Below are positions 30,228 through 39,083 of a stretch of 45,839 bases of DNA, piece after piece (within the stretch, counting starts at the first letter, position 1; each line of letters starts with the position of its first letter). The stretch is from Candidatus Krumholzibacteriia bacterium (GTDB lineage: Bacteria > Krumholzibacteriota > Krumholzibacteriia > G020349025): NCBI GenBank assembly GCA_035649275.1, contig DASRJW010000054.1, positions 1-45,839 on the forward strand, in the 5' to 3' direction. The notes below the pieces were generated by a model, which saw only the letters and a program-made list of their open reading frames with translations, was not told the origin of the DNA and made no database searches. The position numbers and the translations under genes were made by a program.

Positions 30228-30744
30228 AAAACGTCTCCAGTTGTTTCACGTGAAACTTTCCGCGTCCCAGCGGGCTAGTTCCCAGCCTCCCCACGGATCC
30301 CACACCCATCCTCCGAGTGTTTCACGTGAAACACCGCGACGTCCTCAGCTGGCGGCCCCGTAGCCTCAATTGGGGTGGTGGAGGCACCTCCACTTCCGAA
30401 TGTCGGAGCTGGGCCACGTTCCCATGGAGAGCCTTGGGTGGAAATTGGGCTCCTTCCAGCGAGGAATGTTTCACGTGAAACACTCTCTCCCAACCGAGAG
30501 CTCTGGCGGCCTCTCCCCAAGGTCTGAGGCACGTGGGGAAGCCGCAGTTCGACAACTGTATATATGTCAATTTGTTACTTGCATATTGAGAGCTGCCGCA
30601 GGCGAAACTTTGAAGCCAAGCCGTTGCCGTCAGGGCGGCGAAGGGCTATAAAGGCGACGCGAGGCCGGCCGAGATCCAGTCCACCCAAGGCGAGGAGCAG
30701 CCTCGCTGGAGGGCACTGGGATGGGGCGCTCGGGAGGAGGACGC

Positions 30745-31563
30745 ATGGGCCGCGCCCGTGTCATCGCGGTGGCGAATCAGAAGGGCGGGGTGGGCAAAAC
30801 CACCACCGCGATCAACCTGTCGGCGAGCTTGGCGGCGGCAGAGCGGCGCGTCCTCCTCGTCGACATCGATCCGCAGGCGAACGCCTCCAGCGGACTCGGC
30901 GTCCACGCCCACGACGAGCCCATCACCATCTACGAGGTCCTGCTTGGCGAGGCCGAGTTGGCGGGCGCAGTCCATCGCGACATCCTGCCTTTCCTCGATC
31001 TCGTGCCAGCGGCGGATCGACTGCACGGCGCCGAGATCGAACTCGTACCGATGCTGTCGCGAGAGACGCGACTCCAACGCGCCCTCGAACCGCTCCGCGA
31101 CACTTACGATTTCATTCTCATCGATTGTCCACCCAGTCTCGGCCTTCTCACCATCAACACACTCACTGCGGCCGACTCCATTCTCATTCCGATCCAGTGC
31201 GAGTACTACGCACTCGAAGGACTCACACAGCTGGTGCGCACGGTCGAGCTCGTGCAAGAGAATTTGAATCCTCAGCTCGTGATCGAAGGTGTGTTGCTCA
31301 CAATGTTCGATCGCCGGCTCAATCTTGCCAATCAAGTCGCCGAAGAAGCGCGTCGTTACTTCGGGAACAAGGTATACAACAGTGTGATTCCGCGAAACGT
31401 GAAGCTGAGCGAGTCTCCGAGCTTCGGCAAACCGATTCTTTACTACGATGCACAATCCAGCGGAGCCGAGAGCTATATGAGTCTGGCGCGCGAGATCATC
31501 GCACACCGAGCATGGAGTGAAAGCCCCGCGCGCGGTGATGCAGCAGCCGTGGAGGGGGCATGA
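30745..31563 (+). CDS. parA: Chromosome-partitioning ATPase ParA (Soj)
   Basis: From this ATG the protein has 272 residues and starts RVIAVANQKGGVGKTTTAINL, with the deviant Walker A KGGVGKTT (13-20), the ParA motifs LLVDIDPQAN and FILIDCPPSLG, and the C-terminal VKLSESPSFGKPI. ParA binds DNA without specificity in its ATP form and moves ParB-parS complexes. AGGAGG lies 4 nt upstream. An in-frame ATG at 30721 also has GGAGG (8 nt) and would add eight residues. The stop overlaps parB by 4 bp. Confidence 0.97.
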   Translation: MGRARVIAVANQKGGVGKTTTAINLSASLAAAERRVLLVDIDPQANASSGLGVHAHDEPITIYEVLLGEAELAGAVHRDILPFLDLVPAADRLHGAEIELVPMLSRETRLQRALEPLRDTYDFILIDCPPSLGLLTINTLTAADSILIPIQCEYYALEGLTQLVRTVELVQENLNPQLVIEGVLLTMFDRRLNLANQVAEEARRYFGNKVYNSVIPRNVKLSESPSFGKPILYYDAQSSGAESYMSLAREIIAHRAWSESPARGDAAAVEGA

Positions 31564-32468
31564 CGACGAGGAAAGCTCTGGGTCGAGGTCTCGAGGCGCT
31601 GATCCCGCGCCGCACGGAGAGCACCGTGGCAGGTCCGAGCGTGGCTGCTGCTGCCGCCATCCCGATGGCAGAGCCAACGCAGCGAGAGGTGGCGATCGAA
31701 CGCATTCGCAAGAATCGCATGCAACCACGCCGGCACTTTGACGAAGAGAAACTGCAGGAGCTGGCGGAATCGATTCGTGAGAACGGCATGCTGCAGCCCG
31801 TGCTGGTGCGGGTGGTGGACGGTGGCTACGAACTCGTCGCCGGCGAGCGCCGGCTGCGCGCGGCGAAGCTCGCGGGCCGCGACTCCGTTCCAGTCGTTGT
31901 GCGTGAATCCGTCGACGAACGCGAAGCGCTGAAGTTGGCACTACTCGAGAACGTGCAGCGCGAGGATCTGAATCCCATCGACGAAGCGCTGGGGTACCAG
32001 CGCTTGCTCGAAGAGTTCGGCATGTCCCAGCAGGCGCTGGCGGAGCGCCTGGGCAAGAGTCGCAGCGCCATCGCCAACGCCGTGCGGCTGCTGAGCTTAC
32101 CGCCGGAGCTCCAGACGAAGATCGAAGCCGGCGAGCTCAGCGCCGGACATGCACGGGCCTTGCTTGCCGCCGGAAGCCTCGAGGAGCAGATCGAAGTGGC
32201 GCAATTGGTGCGGGACCGAGGTCTGAACGTACGGGAAGCGGAGCACCTGGCGCAGTCGCGTCGACCGGTGGGAACACGGCCCGTGCCGCGACCCGCGAAC
32301 CCGGCGCTCGAGCAACTGCAGAAGCGCATGGAAGCCCGCTTCGGCACCCGCGTGCGGATCCGGGCACGGAAAGTGGATGGCTCCGCGGGCCGGATCGAGA
32401 TCGACTACTTCACCCTCGCCGAGCTGGAGAGGATCTTCGAGATCGCAGGTGTGGACTATCTGTTGTAG
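31560..32468 (+). CDS. parB: Chromosome-partitioning CTPase ParB (Spo0J)
   Basis: The 302-residue protein opens with the ParA-contacting segment KALGRGLEALIP. The CTP-binding domain has GERRLRA (95-101) and ENVQREDLNP, then a helix-turn-helix (MSQQALAERLGKSRSAIANAVRLL) that reads parS, and a C-terminal dimer domain. ParB closes on parS as a clamp, slides along DNA, and recruits SMC. The start overlaps the parA stop (ATGA). Twelve parS sites lie immediately upstream of the operon. Confidence 0.97.
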   Translation: MTTRKALGRGLEALIPRRTESTVAGPSVAAAAAIPMAEPTQREVAIERIRKNRMQPRRHFDEEKLQELAESIRENGMLQPVLVRVVDGGYELVAGERRLRAAKLAGRDSVPVVVRESVDEREALKLALLENVQREDLNPIDEALGYQRLLEEFGMSQQALAERLGKSRSAIANAVRLLSLPPELQTKIEAGELSAGHARALLAAGSLEEQIEVAQLVRDRGLNVREAEHLAQSRRPVGTRPVPRPANPALEQLQKRMEARFGTRVRIRARKVDGSAGRIEIDYFTLAELERIFEIAGVDYLL

Positions 32469-32501
32469 CGCCGCGAACGCCGGCGCGGGCAAGGGGCGGC
32501 G

Positions 32502-33299
32502 ATGAACTCAGGCTTGCTGCGACGGAGCTGGGCCAAGCGCATCTCCGTGATCCTGGTGCCCGAGGGTGGCGCGCGCACTTTCACTCTCCATTTCCGCACC
32601 ATGCTCCTTGCCGTGGGGGCGGGGCTCACCCTGCTCCTCTTCGCGGGCACCGTGACGCTTTTCTTTTCGCAAGGACGCCTGCTCGGGGCGCTGCAAGAGA
32701 ACACGCAGCTGCAGCGGAAGATCCGCTCACTCGAAACGGAGCTGGAGAAAGTGCGCGCTCTCGAACAACAATTGACCGAGAGCGAGCGCACCCGCACGGA
32801 AGTCCTGACGATCATGGGAGCTCGCGGCGTGCACCTGGACTCGTTGCAAGCCGACGAGGCGCTGACGCTGGCCGGCGCTGGGGGTGACGAGCTGGGGATG
32901 GCGCAGGAGGATTTCCTGCGCTCGGTGCCCACAGCCTGGCCGGTGCGGGGACCAGTCACCCGCGGCTTCTCGAGCCCCGGGACCGTCGCTACTCCCTATC
33001 ACCCGGGGCTCGACATCGCTGCCTCCACGGGATCTCCCGTGCTCGCCGCCGGCAACGGCACCGTGACCTTCGCCGGTACCGATCCCGAGTATGGGAACCT
33101 CCTCATCATCGATCACGGCTTGGGTCTCGAGTCTCGTTACGGACACAACAGCCGTCTCAGCGTGCGCATAGGGGATCGGGTGACCCGGGGCCAGCCCATC
33201 GCGACGGTGGGGAGCACGGGGAACAGCACCGCCCCACACCTGCATCTGGAGATCCACAAGGACGGCGTCCCCGTGGATCCACGCAAGTACCTGAACTGA
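32502..33299 (+). CDS. Membrane-anchored M23 (LytM) peptidoglycan endopeptidase
   Basis: The 265-residue protein has one membrane helix (about 34-55), a coiled coil (about 62-98) and a C-terminal M23 domain. The zinc and catalytic residues are all present: H167 and D171 (YHPGLD), H215 (GHNSRL), and H246/H248 (PHLHLE). It should therefore be an active cross-link cleaving enzyme, not an EnvC-type activator. It follows parB by 33 nt and precedes a bactofilin. M23 peptidases and bactofilins are often paired in cell-shape control; joint action here is inference. Confidence 0.92.
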   Translation: MNSGLLRRSWAKRISVILVPEGGARTFTLHFRTMLLAVGAGLTLLLFAGTVTLFFSQGRLLGALQENTQLQRKIRSLETELEKVRALEQQLTESERTRTEVLTIMGARGVHLDSLQADEALTLAGAGGDELGMAQEDFLRSVPTAWPVRGPVTRGFSSPGTVATPYHPGLDIAASTGSPVLAAGNGTVTFAGTDPEYGNLLIIDHGLGLESRYGHNSRLSVRIGDRVTRGQPIATVGSTGNSTAPHLHLEIHKDGVPVDPRKYLN

Positions 33300-33322
33300 T
33301 CCCAGCCATTCGTGGCCCAGAA

Positions 33323-33383
33323 TCGTCCAGGCGCGGCCCCAGGACTGGCGTGGTCCCCGGGGCCATGACTCTCCCCTGGACGA
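33323..33383. other. Nested hairpin between the M23 gene and the bactofilin gene
   Basis: An outer 9-bp perfect stem (33323-33331 with 33375-33383) encloses an inner stem. The inner stem is GGCCCC with GGGGCC (33335-33340 and 33359-33364) plus GGAC with GTCC. It begins 24 nt after the M23 stop. No U-tract follows. It could be a terminator, a 5' leader structure of the bactofilin mRNA, or an RNA processing site. Confidence 0.4.
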
Positions 33384-33537
33384 GCCTGGGCGTGCTACCC
33401 TGGCTTCCGGATGCAGCCATGACCTACCGCGGACGGGCTGGAAGGGCTCTTGCATAGCTGCCCTGACAGGAAGTTCAGGAGAGGTCGGATGCTGCCGTCC
33501 GGCCGGCGCTAAGGAACCCCTCGAAGGAGGCCGTTCA

Positions 33538-33990
33538 ATGTTCGGGAAAGAGGTGGACGCCAACGTCCAGGAGGGCCGGATCAACTCCATCCTGGGCAAG
33601 GGGTGCAAGTTCAAGGGGACCATCGAAGTCGAGGGGACCCTGCGCATCGATTCCGAGTTCGAGGGTGTCGTCAATTGCCCTGAGACTTTGGTCGTAGGGA
33701 AGACCGGCATCGTGCGCGCCGAGATCCACGTGAAAAACGCAACCATCGGTGGCAAAGTGATCGGCAATATCACCGCCACGAACAAGATCGAGCTGCAAAG
33801 CGGCTCGCACATCGAAGGCGACATCACGACGCACCGTCTCGTCATCGACGAGGGGGTCTTCTTCGAAGGCAGCTGCAAGATGGGAGAACTGCGGCCAGGG
33901 AGCGGCAGCTTGGCTGAGGCGACTACCGTCAAGCCGTCGGGCAGCACCATCCAGCAGCCCATGCGGGAGAAGGTCGGCGCAGGCCGCTGA
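33538..33990 (+). CDS. Bactofilin
   Basis: The 150-residue protein is a single bactofilin domain: GRINSILGKGCKFKGTIEVEGTLRIDSEFEG, then repeating beta-helix turns (GKVIGNITATNKIELQSGSHIEGDI). Bactofilins polymerise without nucleotide into filaments that position wall enzymes; some link to ParAB and chromosome arms. AAGGAGG lies 7 nt before the ATG, a very strong ribosome-binding site, so expression is probably high. Termini are short and flexible. A good terminator follows at 34042-34076. Confidence 0.95.
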   Translation: MFGKEVDANVQEGRINSILGKGCKFKGTIEVEGTLRIDSEFEGVVNCPETLVVGKTGIVRAEIHVKNATIGGKVIGNITATNKIELQSGSHIEGDITTHRLVIDEGVFFEGSCKMGELRPGSGSLAEATTVKPSGSTIQQPMREKVGAGR

Positions 33991-34041
33991 CCCGAGGGCT
34001 CTAGAGGGCCCGTTCGGACTTCCTGGGCCCGTAGCGATGGC

Positions 34042-34076
34042 GGGGGCGCCTCACCCTGGGGCGCCCCCACTTTTTT
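34042..34076 (+). terminator. Rho-independent terminator after the bactofilin gene
   Basis: A perfect 9-bp stem, GGGGGCGCC with GGCGCCCCC (34042-34050 and 34060-34068), has a 9-nt loop and is followed by AC and six T residues. It lies about 50 nt after the bactofilin stop. This is the clearest intrinsic terminator in the window. Confidence 0.85.
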
Positions 34077-34102
34077 GGTTCCCCCACTTTTGTTCCCTGT
34101 TG

Positions 34103-34196
34103 ATATCCGCAGAAAAGTTGTGGAAAACGATGGAATCGGCGTCTTTTCAAGGTCTTGAGACAGAGTTCTCGCTTTTCTTCTCATGGGTTATCCACA
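34103..34196. promoter_or_regulatory. DnaA-box cluster upstream of moxR
   Basis: Three matches to TTATCCACA fall within 94 bp: ATATCCGCA at 34103-34111 (7/9), TTTTCCACA on the minus strand at 34119-34127 (8/9), and a perfect TTATCCACA at 34188-34196. The DNA between is A+T-rich for this genome. The 436-nt gap 33991-34426 otherwise holds the terminator, an inverted repeat GGAATCC/GGATTCC (34204-34224) and one doubtful short frame. It could bind DnaA as a regulatory or titration site. Confidence 0.5.
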
Positions 34197-34426
34197 AACA
34201 GAGGGAATCCACGATGGGGATTCCGGCGTCTGGAGTCTCTGAGGCGGTGCCCGCAAAGGTTGCGGCGGAGGGCCGGAGGGAGCGCGCTCAGCCGTCGAGG
34301 CGGCGAGGCCTGAAAAAGATCGGGAGGAAGAACCGCTGGCGGAACTAGGCTTGCCCAGCCTGGTTTGCTGACAGGAGGGCGGCTTGGGAGCACCCGCCCG
34401 CTCCACGCACCTGGGAAGGAGTCGAC

Positions 34427-35425
<999 letters not shown>

Positions 35426-35430
35426 CGCCC

Positions 35431-36357
35431 ATGGCGCCGAAGGCGCACAAGATCGGGGTACAGGACGACCGCGTCCAGCGTCTCCTGGACCCCGAGGTGG
35501 TCTCGAAGCTGCGCAACATGGAGCTGCGGGCGCGCCTCGTGGTGGAAGGCTTCATCCAGGGCCTGCACCGCAGCCCGTATCACGGCTTCAGCGTCGAGTT
35601 CGCCGAGTACCGCCAGTACATGCCGGGCGATTCACCGCGCTTCGTGGATTGGAAAGTCTACGCGAAGACCGATCGTTACTACATGAAGGTGTTCGAGGAG
35701 GAGACCAATCTCAAGTGCGTCCTCCTCCTGGACAAGAGCGCTTCCATGGGCTTCGCCGGCAAAGGCCTGAGCAAGCTGCGCTGGGCGAGCCTCCTGGCTG
35801 CGGCCATGGGGTTCCTCATGTTGAAGCAGCAGGATGCCACCGGGCTGGTTCTCTTCGACGACGAGATCCGCGACTATGTGCCGGCGCGCTCGGTACGCGC
35901 GCAGCTCCACGAGATCCTGGGCCGACTGGAACGAGTGCAGCCCTCGGAGCGCACCAATATCAGCGTGGCGCTGCACACCATGGCGGAACGGCTCAAGCGT
36001 CGCGGCCTGGTGGTGCTCATTTCCGATCTTTTCGACGAACCGGAGAAGATCCTCAAAGGCTTGCAGCACTTCCGGCATCGGCAGCACGAGGTGCTGGTGT
36101 TCCATGTCCTGGACGATCTGGAGCGGACCTTCGACTACTCCCAGGAGGCGCGTTTCGTCGATCTCGAGACGCATCGGGAGATCCGCACCCAACCCTGGTT
36201 CATCAAGTCCGAGTATCGCCGGAAAGTGGAAGAGTGGATGCACCGGCTCGCCAAGGAATGCCGAGACCACTTCATCGACTACGTGCCGATGACGACATCG
36301 ACACCGTTCGATCTGGCGCTGCTGGCGTATCTGAACAAGCGCAGCCACCTGGGCTGA
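35431..36357 (+). CDS. DUF58 / von Willebrand factor A-like protein
   Basis: The 308-residue protein has the DUF58 hallmark EYRQYMPGDSPRFVDWKVYA (60-79), followed by a VWA-like fold with an intact metal-binding DxSxS (D101, LLLDKSASM). It has no signal peptide or membrane helix, so it is probably cytoplasmic or peripheral. It starts 5 nt after the moxR stop; moxR-DUF58-batA is a common operon linked to envelope stress and aerotolerance. The precise biochemical role of DUF58 is not established. Confidence 0.92.
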   Translation: MAPKAHKIGVQDDRVQRLLDPEVVSKLRNMELRARLVVEGFIQGLHRSPYHGFSVEFAEYRQYMPGDSPRFVDWKVYAKTDRYYMKVFEEETNLKCVLLLDKSASMGFAGKGLSKLRWASLLAAAMGFLMLKQQDATGLVLFDDEIRDYVPARSVRAQLHEILGRLERVQPSERTNISVALHTMAERLKRRGLVVLISDLFDEPEKILKGLQHFRHRQHEVLVFHVLDDLERTFDYSQEARFVDLETHREIRTQPWFIKSEYRRKVEEWMHRLAKECRDHFIDYVPMTTSTPFDLALLAYLNKRSHLG

Positions 36358-36436
36358 GACGGATGCGAGGGGGGCGGCGCGCCCGAGCGCGCCCCCGGCA
36401 AGCAGGGCCCGGCCCGCGGGGCGGCGAGGAGAGGGC

Positions 36437-38683
36437 GTGAATTTCACCTTCCTGAACGGGATTTTCCTGGCGGGACTCGCCGCGGCCGCCATCCCCATCA
36501 TCATCCATTTGCTACAGCGCCGCCGCTTGCAGCGCCTCGAGTTCAGCGACTTGCGTTTCCTGGCGCCTCTCAACCAGCAGCGCATGCGCAGCCTCAATCT
36601 GCGCCGGCTCTGGCTCCTGGTGCTGCGCGTCCTCATCGTGGCGCTCACCGCGCTGGCCATGGCGCGCCCCTCCATCCGGGGCGGTCTGACGCGGCTGGTG
36701 CCGACGCAGGCGCACACCAGCGTGATGCTGCTCCTCGATACCAGCTACAGCATGCGCAGCGAAGGACCGGAGGGCATGACCTTCGCCGCCGCACGCGAGG
36801 CGGCGTTGCAGATCCTGGGACAGCTGCAGCCCGGCGACGAGGTGAGCCTGATGACCTTCGACGAGACGGCGCACCGCTGGTTCCAAACTCCGGTGCGCGA
36901 CCTGGAGGCGGTGCGCAGTCGATTGGCCGAGCTGCAGCCGAGCTACCGCCGCACCCATTGGCGGCCGGCGCTGGAGGAAGCGCTGGCGGAACTCGAGGAC
37001 TCGATCAATCCGAACCGGGAACTCTATGTCCTTTCCGATTTCGTCGGCACCCCCGAGGAGACCCTGCGGGCCGATCTGCGCCAGGCGCAGGGCGACGTGC
37101 GGGTGACGCTGGTGCCCATCCGCGTCGAGTCGTTCGTGAACGTGAGCATCGACAAGGTGCAGGTGCCGCCGGGCGCGGTGCTGCGCGAGGATCCGGTGCA
37201 GATCTCGGTGTCGGTGCACAACCATGCCTCCGACGTGCCGGCGGATTGCGTGCTGCGGCTCGAGCTGGACGGCTTGCCGAAGGGCGAGGCGAGCTTGCGC
37301 CTCGGTCGCGGCGCGGTACAGACCCACGACTTCACCCTCGTGGCCAACACGGCGGCGGAGCTGGCGGGCAGTGTGAGCAAGCAAGCGGACCGGCTCCCCA
37401 CGGATGACGTACGGCACTTCGTGCTTCCAGTGCTGGCGCAGCTGCACGTGCTCCTGCTCACCGGTCCGGAGCACGGTGGCGGCGCCTTCTTCCTCTCCCG
37501 GGCGCTCGCCCCCTCGCGGCAGGGGAGGTCACCCATTGCCCTCGCCGAAGTCGAGGCGCCGCGTTTCTCCAGCCAAGACCTCGACGGCGTGCAAGTGGTC
37601 GTCCTCTCCTCGGAGGCGCAGCTCTCCGAGAGCCAGACCCAGGTGCTGACCGGCTTCGTCGCCGAAGGCGGCGGGCTCTGTCTCCTGAGCGGGCAGCGCG
37701 GTGCCGCGGAGGCGACGAACCAGATGTTGCGGCGCTTGGGTGCCGCCCAGGTGCGCGGCATCGTGACCCGCAGCGAAGGGTTCCAGAGCCTGGTGGACCT
37801 GCGCCCCACCGGGATCCTGGCGGGTTTCGAGACCGAGGCGCTTCGTGCGCTGGAGAACGTGCGCTTCACCCGCTACGCCGAGATCGTGCCCGGGCCCGAG
37901 GCGCGGACCCTGCTTCGCTTCGCCGGGGGCGAGCCAGCCGCCATCGAAGCCGTGCACGGCTCGGGCAAGTACATGCTCTACGCCTTCGATGCGGGGACGG
38001 ACGGCAGCGAGCTGGCGCTCTCTCCCATGTTTCTGCCCTTGCTCCATCGCACGATGATCTACCTCGCCGGCGAGACCGGCCGGCAGCAGCTCGACTACGA
38101 AGTAGGGGAGCGCATCGAGCTGCTGGTACCGCTCGACCGCGGCGATGGGCGAGTCAGCCTGGAGACGGAGACCCGGTTGGCGCAAGCCGGCACCAGCGCT
38201 ACCAGCCAACATGACGCCACGGCTCCCCGACCGGGGAGCGAGGCGGCGAACCCGGGTAGCAGCAGCGGCACGGAAGCGGAGGGCCCGGCCGGAGCGAGCA
38301 CCTTCACGGTGATCACACCGTCGGGGCAGCACGAAGTGGTGGAAGCGCGCTTCATGGGGAAGATGGCTCTCGTCGCTTACGAGAACACCCAAGAGCCGGG
38401 GCACTACAGGTTCCAGGGCGCGGGCGGCGAGTTCGTCCGCGCCGTGAACGTTTCCACCAGCGAGTCGGACCGCACCGAGCTCGAACCCGGGGATCTGGCG
38501 AAACAGCTGGGTCTCGAGGCCAGTTTGCTCCGTGATCCGCTGCATCTGGAGCAGCACATCCGCGAAGCCCGTCACGGCAAGGAGCTCTACAAGCTGATCG
38601 CCGGCCTCGTGCTGGTGCTCCTCGTCTTCGAGCTCTTCCTTTCCCGCGCCGGCGGCACGACGACGACTTCCAGCGAAGCGTGA
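36437..38683 (+). CDS. BatA-like membrane protein with VWA domain
   Basis: The 748-residue protein starts with the BatA N-terminal membrane region (FLNGIFLAGLAAAAIPIIIHLLQRRR) and a second helix (about 57-76). A VWA domain follows with an intact DTSYS metal site (D101). A long periplasmic part contains a Rossmann-like segment (VQVVVLSSEAQLSE...GFVAEGGGLCLLSG), and a final helix lies near the end (LIAGLVLVLLVFELFL). A serine/glycine-rich linker occurs at about 590-620. It starts with GTG behind a purine-rich ribosome-binding site (GAGGAGAGGG), 79 nt after DUF58. It is probably the membrane target of the MoxR/DUF58 pair. Confidence 0.88.
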   Translation: MNFTFLNGIFLAGLAAAAIPIIIHLLQRRRLQRLEFSDLRFLAPLNQQRMRSLNLRRLWLLVLRVLIVALTALAMARPSIRGGLTRLVPTQAHTSVMLLLDTSYSMRSEGPEGMTFAAAREAALQILGQLQPGDEVSLMTFDETAHRWFQTPVRDLEAVRSRLAELQPSYRRTHWRPALEEALAELEDSINPNRELYVLSDFVGTPEETLRADLRQAQGDVRVTLVPIRVESFVNVSIDKVQVPPGAVLREDPVQISVSVHNHASDVPADCVLRLELDGLPKGEASLRLGRGAVQTHDFTLVANTAAELAGSVSKQADRLPTDDVRHFVLPVLAQLHVLLLTGPEHGGGAFFLSRALAPSRQGRSPIALAEVEAPRFSSQDLDGVQVVVLSSEAQLSESQTQVLTGFVAEGGGLCLLSGQRGAAEATNQMLRRLGAAQVRGIVTRSEGFQSLVDLRPTGILAGFETEALRALENVRFTRYAEIVPGPEARTLLRFAGGEPAAIEAVHGSGKYMLYAFDAGTDGSELALSPMFLPLLHRTMIYLAGETGRQQLDYEVGERIELLVPLDRGDGRVSLETETRLAQAGTSATSQHDATAPRPGSEAANPGSSSGTEAEGPAGASTFTVITPSGQHEVVEARFMGKMALVAYENTQEPGHYRFQGAGGEFVRAVNVSTSESDRTELEPGDLAKQLGLEASLLRDPLHLEQHIREARHGKELYKLIAGLVLVLLVFELFLSRAGGTTTTSSEA

Positions 38684-39083
38684 GACGGTGGTCTCGCCAT
38701 TCCCCCGGTGTGGTGGACCGACCACGGTCGGTGTCGGGCCGACCTGACCGCGACTCCCCTGGCCTGCCGATCGGGCGCCCTGGACGGGACGAGAAGCTTC
38801 CCCACGCCGGATCGATTCTGCGCCGGCTGGGTACGCAAGAATGGCGTACCGCGACCAGGTTGAGCCTCGAGCGGCCGTTCCCTAGACTGCCTTCGCAGGG
38901 AAGTTCGAACCGTCGCCGGGCCTCGCTGGCGGATGGAAGCGGTGCAGCGTGAAGCCGGTGAGCGAGAGCGCGGCTGCCAAAACGACAGGGTACGGCAGGG
39001 CGCGCGCGGTCACCCACACGAGAAGGACTGGCCGCTGAGCAAGGCAGACCTGGGAGTAGGAACGCGTTGAAGGAAGCTCGAGT
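38684..39083. other. 400-nt gap with two inverted repeats
   Basis: There is no convincing gene. ACCGACC and GGTCGGT (38717-38723 and 38726-38732) form a 16-bp near-palindrome about 35 nt after the batA-like stop. GGTACGC and GCGTACC (38830-38836 and 38844-38850) form a second repeat with a 7-nt spacer. Neither has a T-tract. They could be terminators or operators for the SDR gene. The minus-strand short frame here looks partly hydrophobic but lacks a ribosome-binding site. Confidence 0.35.

Larger units (their letters stand above)
29356..30482. repeat. Centromere array of twelve parS sites
   Basis: The ParB site TGTTTCACGTGAAACA starts at 29356, 29454, 29512, 29561, 29659, 29706, 29803, 29900, 30041, 30242, 30318 and 30467. 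Eleven are perfect. The one at 30242 ends in T and so matches 15/16. Distances between starts are 98, 58, 49, 98, 47, 97, 97, 141, 201, 76 and 149 bp, often near multiples of 48-49. The 9-mer CCTTCCAGC lies 15-20 bp before four sites. The gap 29285-30744 holds no convincing gene. ParB from the adjacent parB should load here and spread by CTP-dependent sliding. Confidence 0.95.

Noticed and set aside
29356-30482. CRISPR array
   Set aside because: The repeat is a 16-bp perfect palindrome equal to the ParB site, spacers are uneven and partly duplicated, and no cas gene is near.
38882-39080. Minus-strand short hydrophobic frame upstream of the SDR gene
   Set aside because: It has one hydrophobic stretch but no ribosome-binding site and no clear start, and it runs against all neighbouring genes.
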